NCBI GenBank assembly: GCA_010014835.2
Contig: JAAAKB020275371.1
Span: 1 to 27,741 of the forward strand
Source: Apostichopus leukothele
Taxonomy: Eukaryota > Echinodermata > Holothuroidea > Aspidochirotida > Stichopodidae
Reading direction: 5' to 3'
Length of the DNA stretch: 27,741 bases
A program made the translations under genes and the position numbers. Below are positions 23,401 to 27,741 of this stretch, in pieces. The notes beneath the pieces were generated by a model, which ran no database searches, was not told where the DNA came from, and saw only the letters and a list, made by a program, of their open reading frames with translations. Numbering within the stretch: the first letter of the stretch is position 1; each line of letters opens with the position of its first letter.

Positions 23401-26400
23401 AACTGACCGGATAAACAGAGAAAGTTTAGTTATAGTTGATAGAAAGGGAGTAACAAGTATACGAAAGATTAGACTGGAAGAGTTCAAACGAAAAGAAAGG
23501 TGGTATTGCACCAAAATGAATATCACTACGACAACATTCCTGTCCATGATGAAAATGTTTCATTTGTAATTTTTCTTTCATGAAACTGACAAACTATACA
23601 CCATCCAGTGTCCGTAGTGTACATTGGCTTATCTCGATCTTGAGCAATAAATGTTTTGGCGAGTACTCAGAGTTAAGAAAAGTCAAAGAAAACACGACAT
23701 CAGTATGTAAGCAAACCACAGGGTGCTTTGCAAGAGGGTAGCAACCTAAAATACAAAGTAACTTTACATGTCCATAGTTGATGAAACCTTGTTGCTGACT
23801 TTTGCTGTTAATGACTTTTAAAAAACTTAAATACCATTGGACACCCAACTTGATCAAAAAATTATATTTTTAATTCAAGAGGGCAAAACTTGGTTCTCTG
23901 GGGAATATGTTGTGAATATTCAGTGTTTCTGACATAACCACAACTTTGTAATGCAGTATTCGTACTCACGTTTTACATGAGAAGAATTTCTCAGTAGAAG
24001 GGCTTCCTGTTTGAATCTTCCATAAGGCTATCTGTTATTAACTCAGACAAGCTTTTATAGAAAGCAGGCAAGCAAACGTACAGACTCAAACCAGAGAAAA
24101 TCATTCCCACATCGCTGCTGCAAACTTACCTCTTTCCAGCCTTTAGCTGGTTGGCAACAAACTGTAAGAGGCCTTTCAGTTCAATGTTGTACTTCTTAAA
24201 GATGGCACCACTAAATGAGGCTAAACCTATAAGAAATATCAAAATCAATTTGAACAATATTAATAAACCATGCAATAAGACAAGCAACCACTAGACCGAA
24301 CAAATCACTGATTGATGATTTCAAGACAGTGACCGACTTTACACTGATAAACTTTAGAATAGAGATCCCTATCTTGGGCGGCTCAAGACATTACTGATAT
24401 TTATAGTTTGTCATGTTACATTCCTAAAACTTGGCAGAACTATTTTATAGAACATTTGGATTACGCAGACCGAAGAGGTTTAAAGAGAGAAGAATAGTTT
24501 GCATTCTGTAACTGTCTCTAAGGAAAGCCCAAACGAAACATCCAACGCCCATAACATAAAATATACACTTACTTAAGCACACTTACTTACACACTATGCA
24601 AACTTACTTACACACTATGCACACTTACTTAAACACTATGCACACTTACTTAGACACTATGCACACGTACTAACACAATATGCACACTAACTTAAACACT
24701 ATGCACACTTACACATTATGAACTCTTACTTACACACTATGCACACTTACTTAAACACTATGCACACTTACTTAAACACTATGCACACTACTTAGACACT
24801 ATGAACTCTTACTTACACACTATGCACACTTACTTAAACACTATGCACACTTACTTAGACACTATGTACACTTACACATTATAAACTCTTACTTACACAC
24901 TATGTACACTTACTTAGACACTATGTACACTTACTTACACACTATGCACACTTACGAAACTACTCCAAAACTCATACAAAGGTAATACATGGCCACATTA
25001 ACATAGCTAACGAAGACGAGAAGAAGGAAGTTAGCACTGTTTTTACTATTTTCACGAAGGAACTTGATTTATTTTCTGCCCCCATGGGCTTATCGGTGGC
25101 ATCCAGATCGAAACGTACAATTTATGAACTGTACTTCTTTCCCTCCCACCCTTGCACGATGTCTGCAGCTATGAATTGTGACACATTCACCATGAAGAGC
25201 TCTTTTTGTTATTTAAATACTAAATTCAAAATGACTTACTCTGCATCCACAGTGAAAGATTTGTATTGTCATGCTTCATTCGTTCCTTCTCAGGGTTAGC
25301 AATGGCCTCAATCATACAGTCTGGGGTTAAAGGTCAAGGATTTTAATAAATATCACAATTTCATATGACAATGATGCTCTACTATAAAGGGATTATGCTA
25401 TACTGTGAACATCAGTTGTATCATTGATGTTCACATACCAAGTCAACAAACTAAGCAAGACTTCAATGTATTAACTGCCATACATCTCAAACACAGAAAT
25501 GTTAATTTGTACAGCTTTTCTGCAGTTCCAGCGTTAAAGCCGTAGATCCATATTCATTACTTTTGTGCAGTTGCAAAAATACATATTTGTATTCAATGGA
25601 ATCAAATCAAATCAAATGGAGTTTAACCCCTGGTCGACCTCGCGAGAGGTCCTATGGGGATAATAAGATTGTTTTTATAGAATAGACACCTTTTTTTCTT
25701 TCTATTTTTTCTTGGGAAAGTTGTCTATTGTTCACTCCAGGAGTTGCTGGTAAGTGAAGTCTTATGTAATCACATTGTATAGAAGCCATAAACATACCCG
25801 AGGTCGGAGCTAAAGAGCCAATTAGGGAGGGATTTCTAAAGGGGAGGAATTTCTAACTATTGAGGATTTTGGAGACGGAGCGGTATCTATTATTCAATGG
25901 AATACCCTTTCCACAGTGTCTGAAATACATTACATCCTGATAAAGATGATGAGTTTGCTTTCAGTGAAAGGATACAGGCTAGAACATCTTGTGATAGAGA
26001 TGTGAGATACTTGAAAGCATCCACAACAGGACCGATGAAATTATCATATTTCTGGATTTGATTCAGCACCTAACAAAAAAACAAAACAAAAAATGTTTTT
26101 GTTGGCTCCATGAATTTCTGCAACAAAATACTGCAACCAGCAATTAATAAATTGTGCAAAGAGTAACAGATTAAAATAAATAAATATATAAATAAAACAT
26201 AAATTCTTTATTCTTTAGTAACGAGCATAGATATAGTTATTGGAATCAAACAGATTGGATGATGAATCAGCAAAAAATTAATGAAACTAAACTGGAACTT
26301 GCAGGCAGTGGAATCCAGAGCTAGGTCCAGACCAGGGGACATCTATGTCACCAGCCTTCTCACCCCCTTCCTTTGAAGTCATCATGTTTCTTAAAGTATA

Positions 26401-27236
26401 TCATGCATACATAATTCTCTATCCCATATTCCTCCCATCCTCCCATTTGAACCCAGAACACCTCATCGACCACTGAGCCACAGCCCCACTGACAGGTCCA
26501 GACCAGGGGACATCTATGTTACCAGCCTTCCCACCCCATTCCTTTGAAGTCATCATGTGTCTTAAAGCATATCATGCATACATAATTCTCTATCCCATAT
26601 TCCTCCCATTCTACCATTTGACCCCAGGACACCTCAGTAACCCCTCAATGAACTCCACTCTCCTCAGACCTGCTTGCAACAATGCAAAACCTAATCAGGC
26701 TTATTAACCTTAAAAACATGTTCCTTGTTTATGCAGGTATTGTATAAATAGTTCAAGACTCACGAGTCACTAAATATCAAAAGTTAAACAACTCCAACAT
26801 GTTTGTGAGCTCTCTCCCGATAGATGAATGGAGATAATACCGAGAGTCTCGATATCTATGAGTCAGGAATTATGACTTGACTTGACCTTCAATTGAAGTG
26901 AATTGATTACAAAGTCACAAGTCTTTGTAGGCATGAATCAAAAGTTCTATGAATGAATGAATGAACTTGAATATGTTCCCTTTTCTTTGTACTGGTAATA
27001 CCTAGCTGATAGAGCAGGTGGCATATTGAAAGGAGGGAGAAAATCTTACATATTCAAAGACTACTCCAGGGTTGGCGTGACTAAGCTTTCCTAGTTGTCT
27101 CCCGGAGACTTTAACATTATCTTTGGTCAGCCTCTTCATAATATATTTGACATTATCTGTCACTGTTGCTTTGAATCGTATGAGAACCGGATGGATGGTG
27201 TAAACATAGTTCTTCCATCTTCCATAAAGAGCATAC
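5288..27236 (-). CDS. THOC2: THOC2, THO complex subunit 2 (3' two thirds, 24 coding exons)
   Basis: THOC2 is the large scaffold subunit of the nuclear THO complex, which with UAP56/DDX39B and ALYREF forms TREX and links transcription and splicing to mRNA export while limiting R-loops. Twenty-four exons on the minus strand join in frame: one base completing a split Arg codon, then 1052 codons and TAA (complement at 5288-5290). Splicing is GT-AG throughout. Strongly conserved blocks in order include [64 protein letters not shown]-like [55 protein letters not shown] and [11 protein letters not shown]. These belong to the Thoc2/Tho2 domains. From about residue 677 the protein becomes a Lys/Glu/Ser-rich, probably disordered tail. 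Human residues equivalent to the first third are encoded outside the window. Intron lengths run from a few hundred bases to 4.6 kb. There is no frameshift or internal stop in the joined exons, so the gene looks functional. Confidence 0.93.
5414..6136 (-). other. THOC2: THOC2 last intron
   Basis: A 723-base intron. A 95-codon minus-strand ORF at 5615-5902 has no recognisable domain. The left copy of the exon 23 end duplication occupies its upstream end. Nothing else is seen. Confidence 0.7.
6041..6157. repeat. Two-copy tandem duplication (about 60 bp) across exon 23 end and donor
   Basis: 6041-6097 and 6098-6157 are diverged tandem copies sharing GATCAT(G/A)AACTACCTTTCTTG and (A/C)TTACTCCCAT-type blocks, with a three-base length difference. 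The right copy spans the last 21 coding bases of exon 23, its donor and the first intronic bases. The left copy repeats all of it further into the intron. Confidence 0.82.
6137..6349 (-). CDS. THOC2: THOC2 exon 23 of window (RS/KE-rich tail)
   Basis: This exon follows acceptor TTTAATTGAAG in phase 0. It encodes 71 codons: [20 protein letters not shown], then [19 protein letters not shown] and [14 protein letters not shown], ending [16 protein letters not shown] resembles human PPDLTKRRKEE. It ends phase 0 at donor GTAGTT (complement 6131-6136). A second copy of this donor lies about 60 bases on; using it would add a stop. Residues 941-1011. Confidence 0.88.
7155..7190 (-). CDS. THOC2: THOC2 exon 22 of window (36-base microexon)
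   Basis: This 12-codon exon follows acceptor CTATTTTCAG. It encodes [12 protein letters not shown], phase 0 at both ends, with donor GTAGGA. Skipping it would keep the frame, so it could be an alternative cassette. It has no clear counterpart in the human protein; support rests on splice sites, phase and the RRRS composition. Residues 929-940. Confidence 0.68.
7849..7886 (-). CDS. THOC2: THOC2 exon 21 of window (38-base microexon)
   Basis: This exon follows acceptor CTTATGACAG. It encodes [13 protein letters not shown]. The KRRKVEHPS core mirrors human KRRKIDTHPS, a basic patch likely to act in nuclear localisation. That conservation is what secures so small an exon. The phase is correct on both sides, and the donor GTAAGA is strong. 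Residues 916-928. Confidence 0.84.
8280..8421 (-). CDS. THOC2: THOC2 exon 20 of window (Ser-rich tail)
   Basis: This exon follows acceptor TTTTTTGTCAG in phase 0. It encodes [18 protein letters not shown] then [20 protein letters not shown] and PQRDSQER, with several possible phosphorylation sites of SP and RS type. It ends one base into a codon at donor GTGAGC. Residues 869-915. Confidence 0.86.
9041..9383 (-). CDS. THOC2: THOC2 exon 19 of window (Lys/Glu-rich tail, longest exon)
   Basis: This exon follows acceptor GCATTTTCAG. It encodes 114 complete codons of almost pure Lys/Glu/Ser/Asp sequence, for example [20 protein letters not shown] and [17 protein letters not shown]. It has the same character as the human THOC2 C-terminal KEKEKEK region, which contributes to RNA binding. 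It ends phase 0 at donor GTAAGC. Plus-strand ORFs opposite it are mirror artefacts of this repetitive coding. Residues 754-868. Confidence 0.9.
9423..9543. repeat. Two-copy direct repeat, 70 bp period, in intron 18
   Basis: AACACAGAAAGATTGTACTC begins at 9424 and a diverged copy, AACACAGAATGATGGTACTC, at 9494. The match continues through TCAATCATCCACT and a GGTGACC/GATGACC end. The repeat is old and imperfect and lies 40 bases before the exon 19 acceptor. Confidence 0.75.
9805..9859 (-). CDS. THOC2: THOC2 exon 18 of window
   Basis: This 55-base exon follows acceptor TTTTGTGCAG. It encodes [18 protein letters not shown] in the low-complexity tail and ends two bases into a Lys codon at donor GTAAGA. 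Both phases fit the neighbouring exons, which is the main support for so short a piece. Residues 736-753. Confidence 0.8.
10324..10501 (-). CDS. THOC2: THOC2 exon 17 of window (start of disordered tail)
   Basis: This exon follows acceptor CTTTTAACAG in phase 0. It encodes an Ala/Thr/Lys-rich low-complexity segment, with [20 protein letters not shown] followed by a basic [12 protein letters not shown] motif that resembles a monopartite nuclear localisation signal (KKVKV). It ends one base into a codon at donor GTTAGT. Residues 677-735. Not conserved by sequence; accepted because phase, splice sites and composition fit the THOC2 tail. Confidence 0.86.
11072..11138 (-). CDS. THOC2: THOC2 exon 16 of window
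   Basis: This exon follows acceptor ATTATTAG and completes the Gly codon. It encodes [20 protein letters not shown] then KE, matching human YSGQLKSRKSYMIPENEFH. This is the end of the conserved folded region. It ends phase 0 at donor GTAAGA. Residues 654-676. Confidence 0.93.
11594..11609. repeat. (CT)n microsatellite
   Basis: A short pure CT run in the intron between exons 15 and 16 (11139-12200); the rest of that intron shows nothing recognisable. Confidence 0.75.
12201..12316 (-). CDS. THOC2: THOC2 exon 15 of window
   Basis: This exon follows acceptor TTGCTTCAG. It encodes [19 protein letters not shown] then [19 protein letters not shown], matching human ILPWYPKVLNLGQALERRV and KICQEEKEKRPDLYALAM. 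It ends two bases into a Gly codon at donor GTGAGT. Residues 616-653. Confidence 0.94.
13094..13162 (-). CDS. THOC2: THOC2 exon 14 of window
   Basis: This 69-base exon follows acceptor TTTTTTCTAG. It encodes [20 protein letters not shown] then LIK, equivalent to human [22 protein letters not shown]. It is phase 0 at both ends, with donor GTATGT. Residues 593-615. Confidence 0.92.
13619..13750 (-). CDS. THOC2: THOC2 exon 13 of window
   Basis: This exon follows acceptor TTCCTTACAG. It encodes [16 protein letters not shown] then [18 protein letters not shown] and QYKLTK, matching human [16 protein letters not shown] and [18 protein letters not shown]. It is phase 0 at both ends. The donor GTATTG is weak. 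Residues 549-592. Confidence 0.95.
14177..14305 (-). CDS. THOC2: THOC2 exon 12 of window
   Basis: This exon follows acceptor CTTTTCAAG. It encodes [20 protein letters not shown] then [20 protein letters not shown] and YEK, almost the same as human [21 protein letters not shown]. It is phase 0 at both ends, with donor GTAACA. Residues 506-548. Confidence 0.95.
14741..14775. repeat. Poly-C tract (poly-G in the THOC2 transcript)
   Basis: Two C runs, 14741-14748 (8 bases) and 14761-14775 (15 bases), are separated by CA/CT-rich sequence. In the transcript these are G runs that begin about 55 bases after the exon 11 donor. They could form G-quadruplex RNA or be a slippage-prone tract. Confidence 0.85.
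14830..14987 (-). CDS. THOC2: THOC2 exon 11 of window
   Basis: This exon follows acceptor CTCTCTGCAG. It encodes [19 protein letters not shown] then [19 protein letters not shown] and STLLCYDR. This is the best match in the window to the human protein ([31 protein letters not shown]). It ends phase 0 at donor GTTAGT (complement 14824-14829). Residues 453-505. Confidence 0.95.
15852..15880. repeat. CA-rich microsatellite
   Basis: An interrupted (CA)n tract (CACACACACACATGCATACC, then CACACACA) in intron 10. Confidence 0.8.
18648..18785 (-). mobile_element. Candidate tRNA-derived SINE in intron 10
   Basis: Read on the minus strand, the sequence begins with TGGTCCAGTGGATAAAGG. This closely resembles the A box of a tRNA-type Pol III promoter (TGGTCTAGTGG in tRNA-Glu). 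About 42 bases later is a degenerate B-box-like AGGTTTGTGCCG, the spacing expected in tRNA genes. About 90 bases further on is a poly-A stretch of about 14 or more bases (poly-T on the plus strand, with more T-rich sequence from 18648). That layout is tRNA head, short body, A tail. The B box is poor and no target-site duplication was established, so this is a candidate only. Confidence 0.4.
19574..19715 (-). CDS. THOC2: THOC2 exon 10 of window (coiled-coil segment)
   Basis: This exon follows acceptor CTTGCTGCAG. It encodes [19 protein letters not shown], then [18 protein letters not shown] and SETWFTA. The human equivalents are KKKKEKERCTALQDKL and EEEKKQMEHVQRVLQRL. The charged heptad-like pattern suggests a coiled coil. 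It ends one base into a codon at donor GTAAGT and is followed by the longest intron of the window. Residues 406-452. Confidence 0.93.
20314..20440 (-). CDS. THOC2: THOC2 exon 9 of window
   Basis: This exon follows acceptor TTTTCTTGCAG and its first base completes Ser. It encodes [18 protein letters not shown] then [11 protein letters not shown] and ALDDNKDQ, matching human PQFYATFWSLTMYDLAVP, the start of the Tho2 C-terminal domain. It ends phase 0 at donor GTAATC. Residues 363-405. Confidence 0.94.
20658..20865. repeat. Three-copy tandem repeat, about 70 bp unit, in intron 8
   Basis: Three imperfect copies begin at 20658, 20727 and 20799, each opening CAAATACATACTACTCATTG and continuing through a CTGAACCCTGGCCAGAC-type segment into a C-rich end of variable length. 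Spacing is 69 then 72 bases, with the length change in the C-rich part. The repeat accounts for a 104-codon plus-strand ORF with repeated ILLID motifs, which is not regarded as a gene. Confidence 0.85.
21239..21464. repeat. Two-copy 113 bp tandem duplication across exon 8 end and donor
   Basis: The right copy (21352-21464) holds the last 94 coding bases of exon 8 plus the first 19 bases of the intron. The left copy (21239-21351), downstream in the transcript, repeats this at a period of exactly 113 bases with about four mismatches. Similarity continues a few bases past both edges. In the left copy the coding frame is still open as [17 protein letters not shown], differing from the real exon at one residue (Leu to Arg) plus silent changes, and the donor GTTAGA is also kept. 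Confidence 0.92.
21371..21537 (-). CDS. THOC2: THOC2 exon 8 of window (3' part tandemly duplicated)
   Basis: This exon follows acceptor ATCTGTCTTAG. It encodes [20 protein letters not shown] then [19 protein letters not shown] and APKVWDEI, equivalent to human SKYDELKK and SKVWDDI. It ends two bases into a Ser codon at donor GTTAGA (complement 21365-21370). The proximal donor must be used: reading through into the duplicated copy beyond it reaches a stop after about 25 codons. It also has the right phase for the next exon. Residues 308-362. Confidence 0.9.
22146..22310 (-). CDS. THOC2: THOC2 exon 7 of window
   Basis: This exon follows acceptor GCTTCATAG. It encodes [20 protein letters not shown] then [11 protein letters not shown] and [10 protein letters not shown], matching human DTLVQFGGFLASNLSTEDY and AAFFLSRPM. 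It is phase 0 at both ends, with donor GTAAGT. Residues 253-307. Confidence 0.92.
22612..22674. repeat. CA/TA-rich microsatellite in intron 6
   Basis: An interrupted ACAC/CATA repeat (ATGCACACACACACCTACAT and similar) between exons 6 and 7. It explains the low-complexity Cys/Tyr-rich ORF on the minus strand. Confidence 0.75.
22835..23014 (-). CDS. THOC2: THOC2 exon 6 of window
   Basis: This exon follows the pyrimidine-rich acceptor CCCCCTTATCCAG. It encodes [20 protein letters not shown], then a variable acidic stretch, then [11 protein letters not shown] and [12 protein letters not shown]. The human equivalents are GYFGQIRNTKKSSQRLKDA and [12 protein letters not shown]. It is phase 0 at both ends, with donor GTAAGG. 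Residues 193-252. Confidence 0.94.
23285..23402 (-). CDS. THOC2: THOC2 exon 5 of window
   Basis: This exon follows acceptor CCGGTCAG. It encodes [19 protein letters not shown] then [20 protein letters not shown], nearly identical to human [22 protein letters not shown]. It ends phase 0 at donor GTTGGT, a weak U2 donor. Residues 153-192. Confidence 0.92.
24130..24226 (-). CDS. THOC2: THOC2 exon 4 of window
   Basis: This exon follows acceptor TTCTTATAG. It encodes [20 protein letters not shown] then [11 protein letters not shown], matching human [31 protein letters not shown]. It ends two bases into a Ser codon (AG|T) at donor GTAAGT. Residues 121-152. Confidence 0.93.
24566..24955. repeat. 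Minisatellite, about 20-base unit, in intron 3
   Basis: About 18 to 19 imperfect copies of CACTTACTTAAACACTATG with unit variants (ACTTACTTAGACACTATG, ACTTACACATTATGA). Read in the direction of the THOC2 transcript the unit contains AAGTAAGTG, so GTAAGT, the consensus 5' splice site, occurs about 20 times. The array lies between exons 3 and 4. Confidence 0.93.
25240..25320 (-). CDS. THOC2: THOC2 exon 3 of window (downstream of a U12-type intron)
   Basis: This exon begins with AC, completing the Tyr codon, after acceptor AACCCCAG. It encodes [17 protein letters not shown] then NTNLSLWMQ, one of the most conserved stretches (human [17 protein letters not shown]). It ends one base into a Ser codon at donor GTAAGT. 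The acceptor is preceded by a U12-like branch site (see findings). Residues 94-120. Confidence 0.93.
25321..25975 (-). other. THOC2: THOC2 intron 2, U12-type
   Basis: The donor reads GTATCCTTT (complement 25967-25975), the U12 consensus. Near the acceptor is ATCCTTGACC (complement 25332-25341), which matches the U12 branch site TTCCTTRAY at 8 of 9 positions, with the branch A 13 bases before the exon. It ends in AG. The intron also holds a stem-loop at 25627-25659 next to an (ATCAA)n run. Confidence 0.85.
25597..25659. repeat. (ATCAA)n run with adjacent stem-loop
   Basis: ATCAAATCAAATCAAAT is followed by a hairpin: CCCC (25627-25630), GACCTC (25636-25641), loop GCGA, GAGGTC (25646-25651), GGGG (25656-25659). 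A similar ATCAAATCAAAT run lies at about 22090-22101. The pair may mark the tail of a short interspersed element, but no promoter boxes are seen. Confidence 0.45.
25976..26069 (-). CDS. THOC2: THOC2 exon 2 of window (upstream of a U12-type intron)
   Basis: This exon follows acceptor TTTGTTAG. It encodes [19 protein letters not shown] then [12 protein letters not shown], matching human LSQIQKYDNLITPVVD. It ends one base into a Tyr codon (T|AC), at donor GTATCCTTT (complement 25967-25975). That donor is the U12-type consensus, not the usual U2 type. Residues 63-93. Confidence 0.92.
26323..26637. repeat. Two-copy direct repeat, about 144 bp, in intron 1
   Basis: AGGTCCAGACCAGGGGACAT begins at 26323 and again at 26494, period 171. 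Each copy runs about 144 bases to an ACCCCAGGACACCTC-type end, and 27 unrelated bases lie between them. Identity is high, with scattered substitutions. A 63-codon plus-strand ORF in the second copy is not thought to be a gene. Confidence 0.85.
27050..27236 (-). CDS. THOC2: THOC2 exon 1 of window
   Basis: This exon follows acceptor TTGACAG and its first base completes an Arg codon. It encodes YALYGRWKN, then [14 protein letters not shown] and [13 protein letters not shown], matching the human YRLYGQWKN to GKLSHSNP segment in the central THOC2 region. It ends phase 0 at donor GTAAGA (complement 27044-27049). Residues 1-62 of the partial protein. Confidence 0.92.
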
Positions 27237-27741
27237 CTGTCAAAACAATAAAGTCAAATGTACCAAGTTTTATTACAAATCCAAAAAAAATATCCATTAT
27301 TGTAGAGGCATTAACCAAAGCCAAATGGGTATAATAATAATTCCCAGTAGATTGCAAAAGAGAAAATGTTTCATTTTTTAAACTGTTAGGTGAGATTAGG
27401 GTTATACCCAAAAATATGCAGAGGAAAATAGCCTTATACATTGCATTTATCATGAGTGACAGGCACACTTCTTAAAAGCAAAATAAATTTATATAAGTCA
27501 GGAATTTCTTCATGTTCAACAGGTTTGCTCTCAACGACTGATCTGTTTAGCGGTCAGGCCACATTCTCAGCGTCTTCTAATTGACTCACTCAAGAGACTG
27601 ACCCCTTTTTTTACGAGAAAAAATAAAAACTACTTTTCCCACTTTTCAAAATTAAAATAGTTTAAATTTGTTGGGTTATAAAGAATGTATAATTTTTTTA
27701 CAAAAACCTAACCCTCCCCCCCTCAACATGTGTTAAGTAGG
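27237..27741 (-). other. THOC2: THOC2 upstream intron (partial)
   Basis: This sequence lies before the acceptor TTGACAG that opens the first exon of the window. No further THOC2 exon is recognisable in it. It is AT-rich, with poly-T and poly-C runs near the right edge (27608-27615 and about 27714-27722). The N-terminal exons must lie to the right of the window. Confidence 0.7.

Noticed and set aside
1-27741. CRISPR arrays, operons, phage or plasmid features
   Set aside because: The window is animal nuclear DNA with spliced genes; the only regular arrays are minisatellites without spacers.

Overview
The window is nuclear DNA from an animal. It is AT-rich and intron-rich, with short exons bounded by GT-AG splice sites, long non-coding stretches, microsatellites, minisatellites and foldback repeats. 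The two genes recognised are conserved metazoan genes, and no bacterial-style operons are present. The THOC2 protein matches vertebrate THOC2 closely through its core while intron lengths and repeats look invertebrate. The base composition and palindromic repeats near TAGGCCTAGGC suggest a marine deuterostome such as an echinoderm. That placement is a guess.

The minus strand carries most of the gene content. From 27236 down to 5288 there are 24 coding exons of THOC2, the large scaffold subunit of the THO/TREX complex that couples transcription to mRNA export. All 24 exons join in frame: 3159 coding bases after the first split codon, giving 1052 residues plus a stop. The first exon here matches roughly one third of the way into human THOC2, so the N-terminal exons and promoter lie beyond base 27741. 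Exons 1-16 encode the conserved helical core. Exons 17-24 encode a charged, Lys/Glu/Arg/Ser-rich tail that ends at a stop at 5288-5290.

At the left edge, also on the minus strand, is the first coding exon of EMC7 (391-593), a subunit of the ER membrane protein complex. It has a signal peptide and the start of the lumenal domain; the rest of the gene lies to the left of the window. The roughly 4.7 kb between the genes (594-5287) should hold the THOC2 3' UTR and the EMC7 promoter. It also holds a near-perfect 186 bp foldback element (1806-1991).

The most notable observations are these. Intron 2 of the THOC2 segment has textbook U12-type (minor spliceosome) signals. The ends of two exons, including their donor sites, have been tandemly duplicated into the following intron (113 bp at exon 8, about 60 bp at exon 23). 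An intronic minisatellite in sense orientation is effectively an array of about 20 GTAAGT donor hexamers. The gene also has two consecutive microexons. I found no wholly new coding system. The novelty lies in splice-site architecture and repeats.
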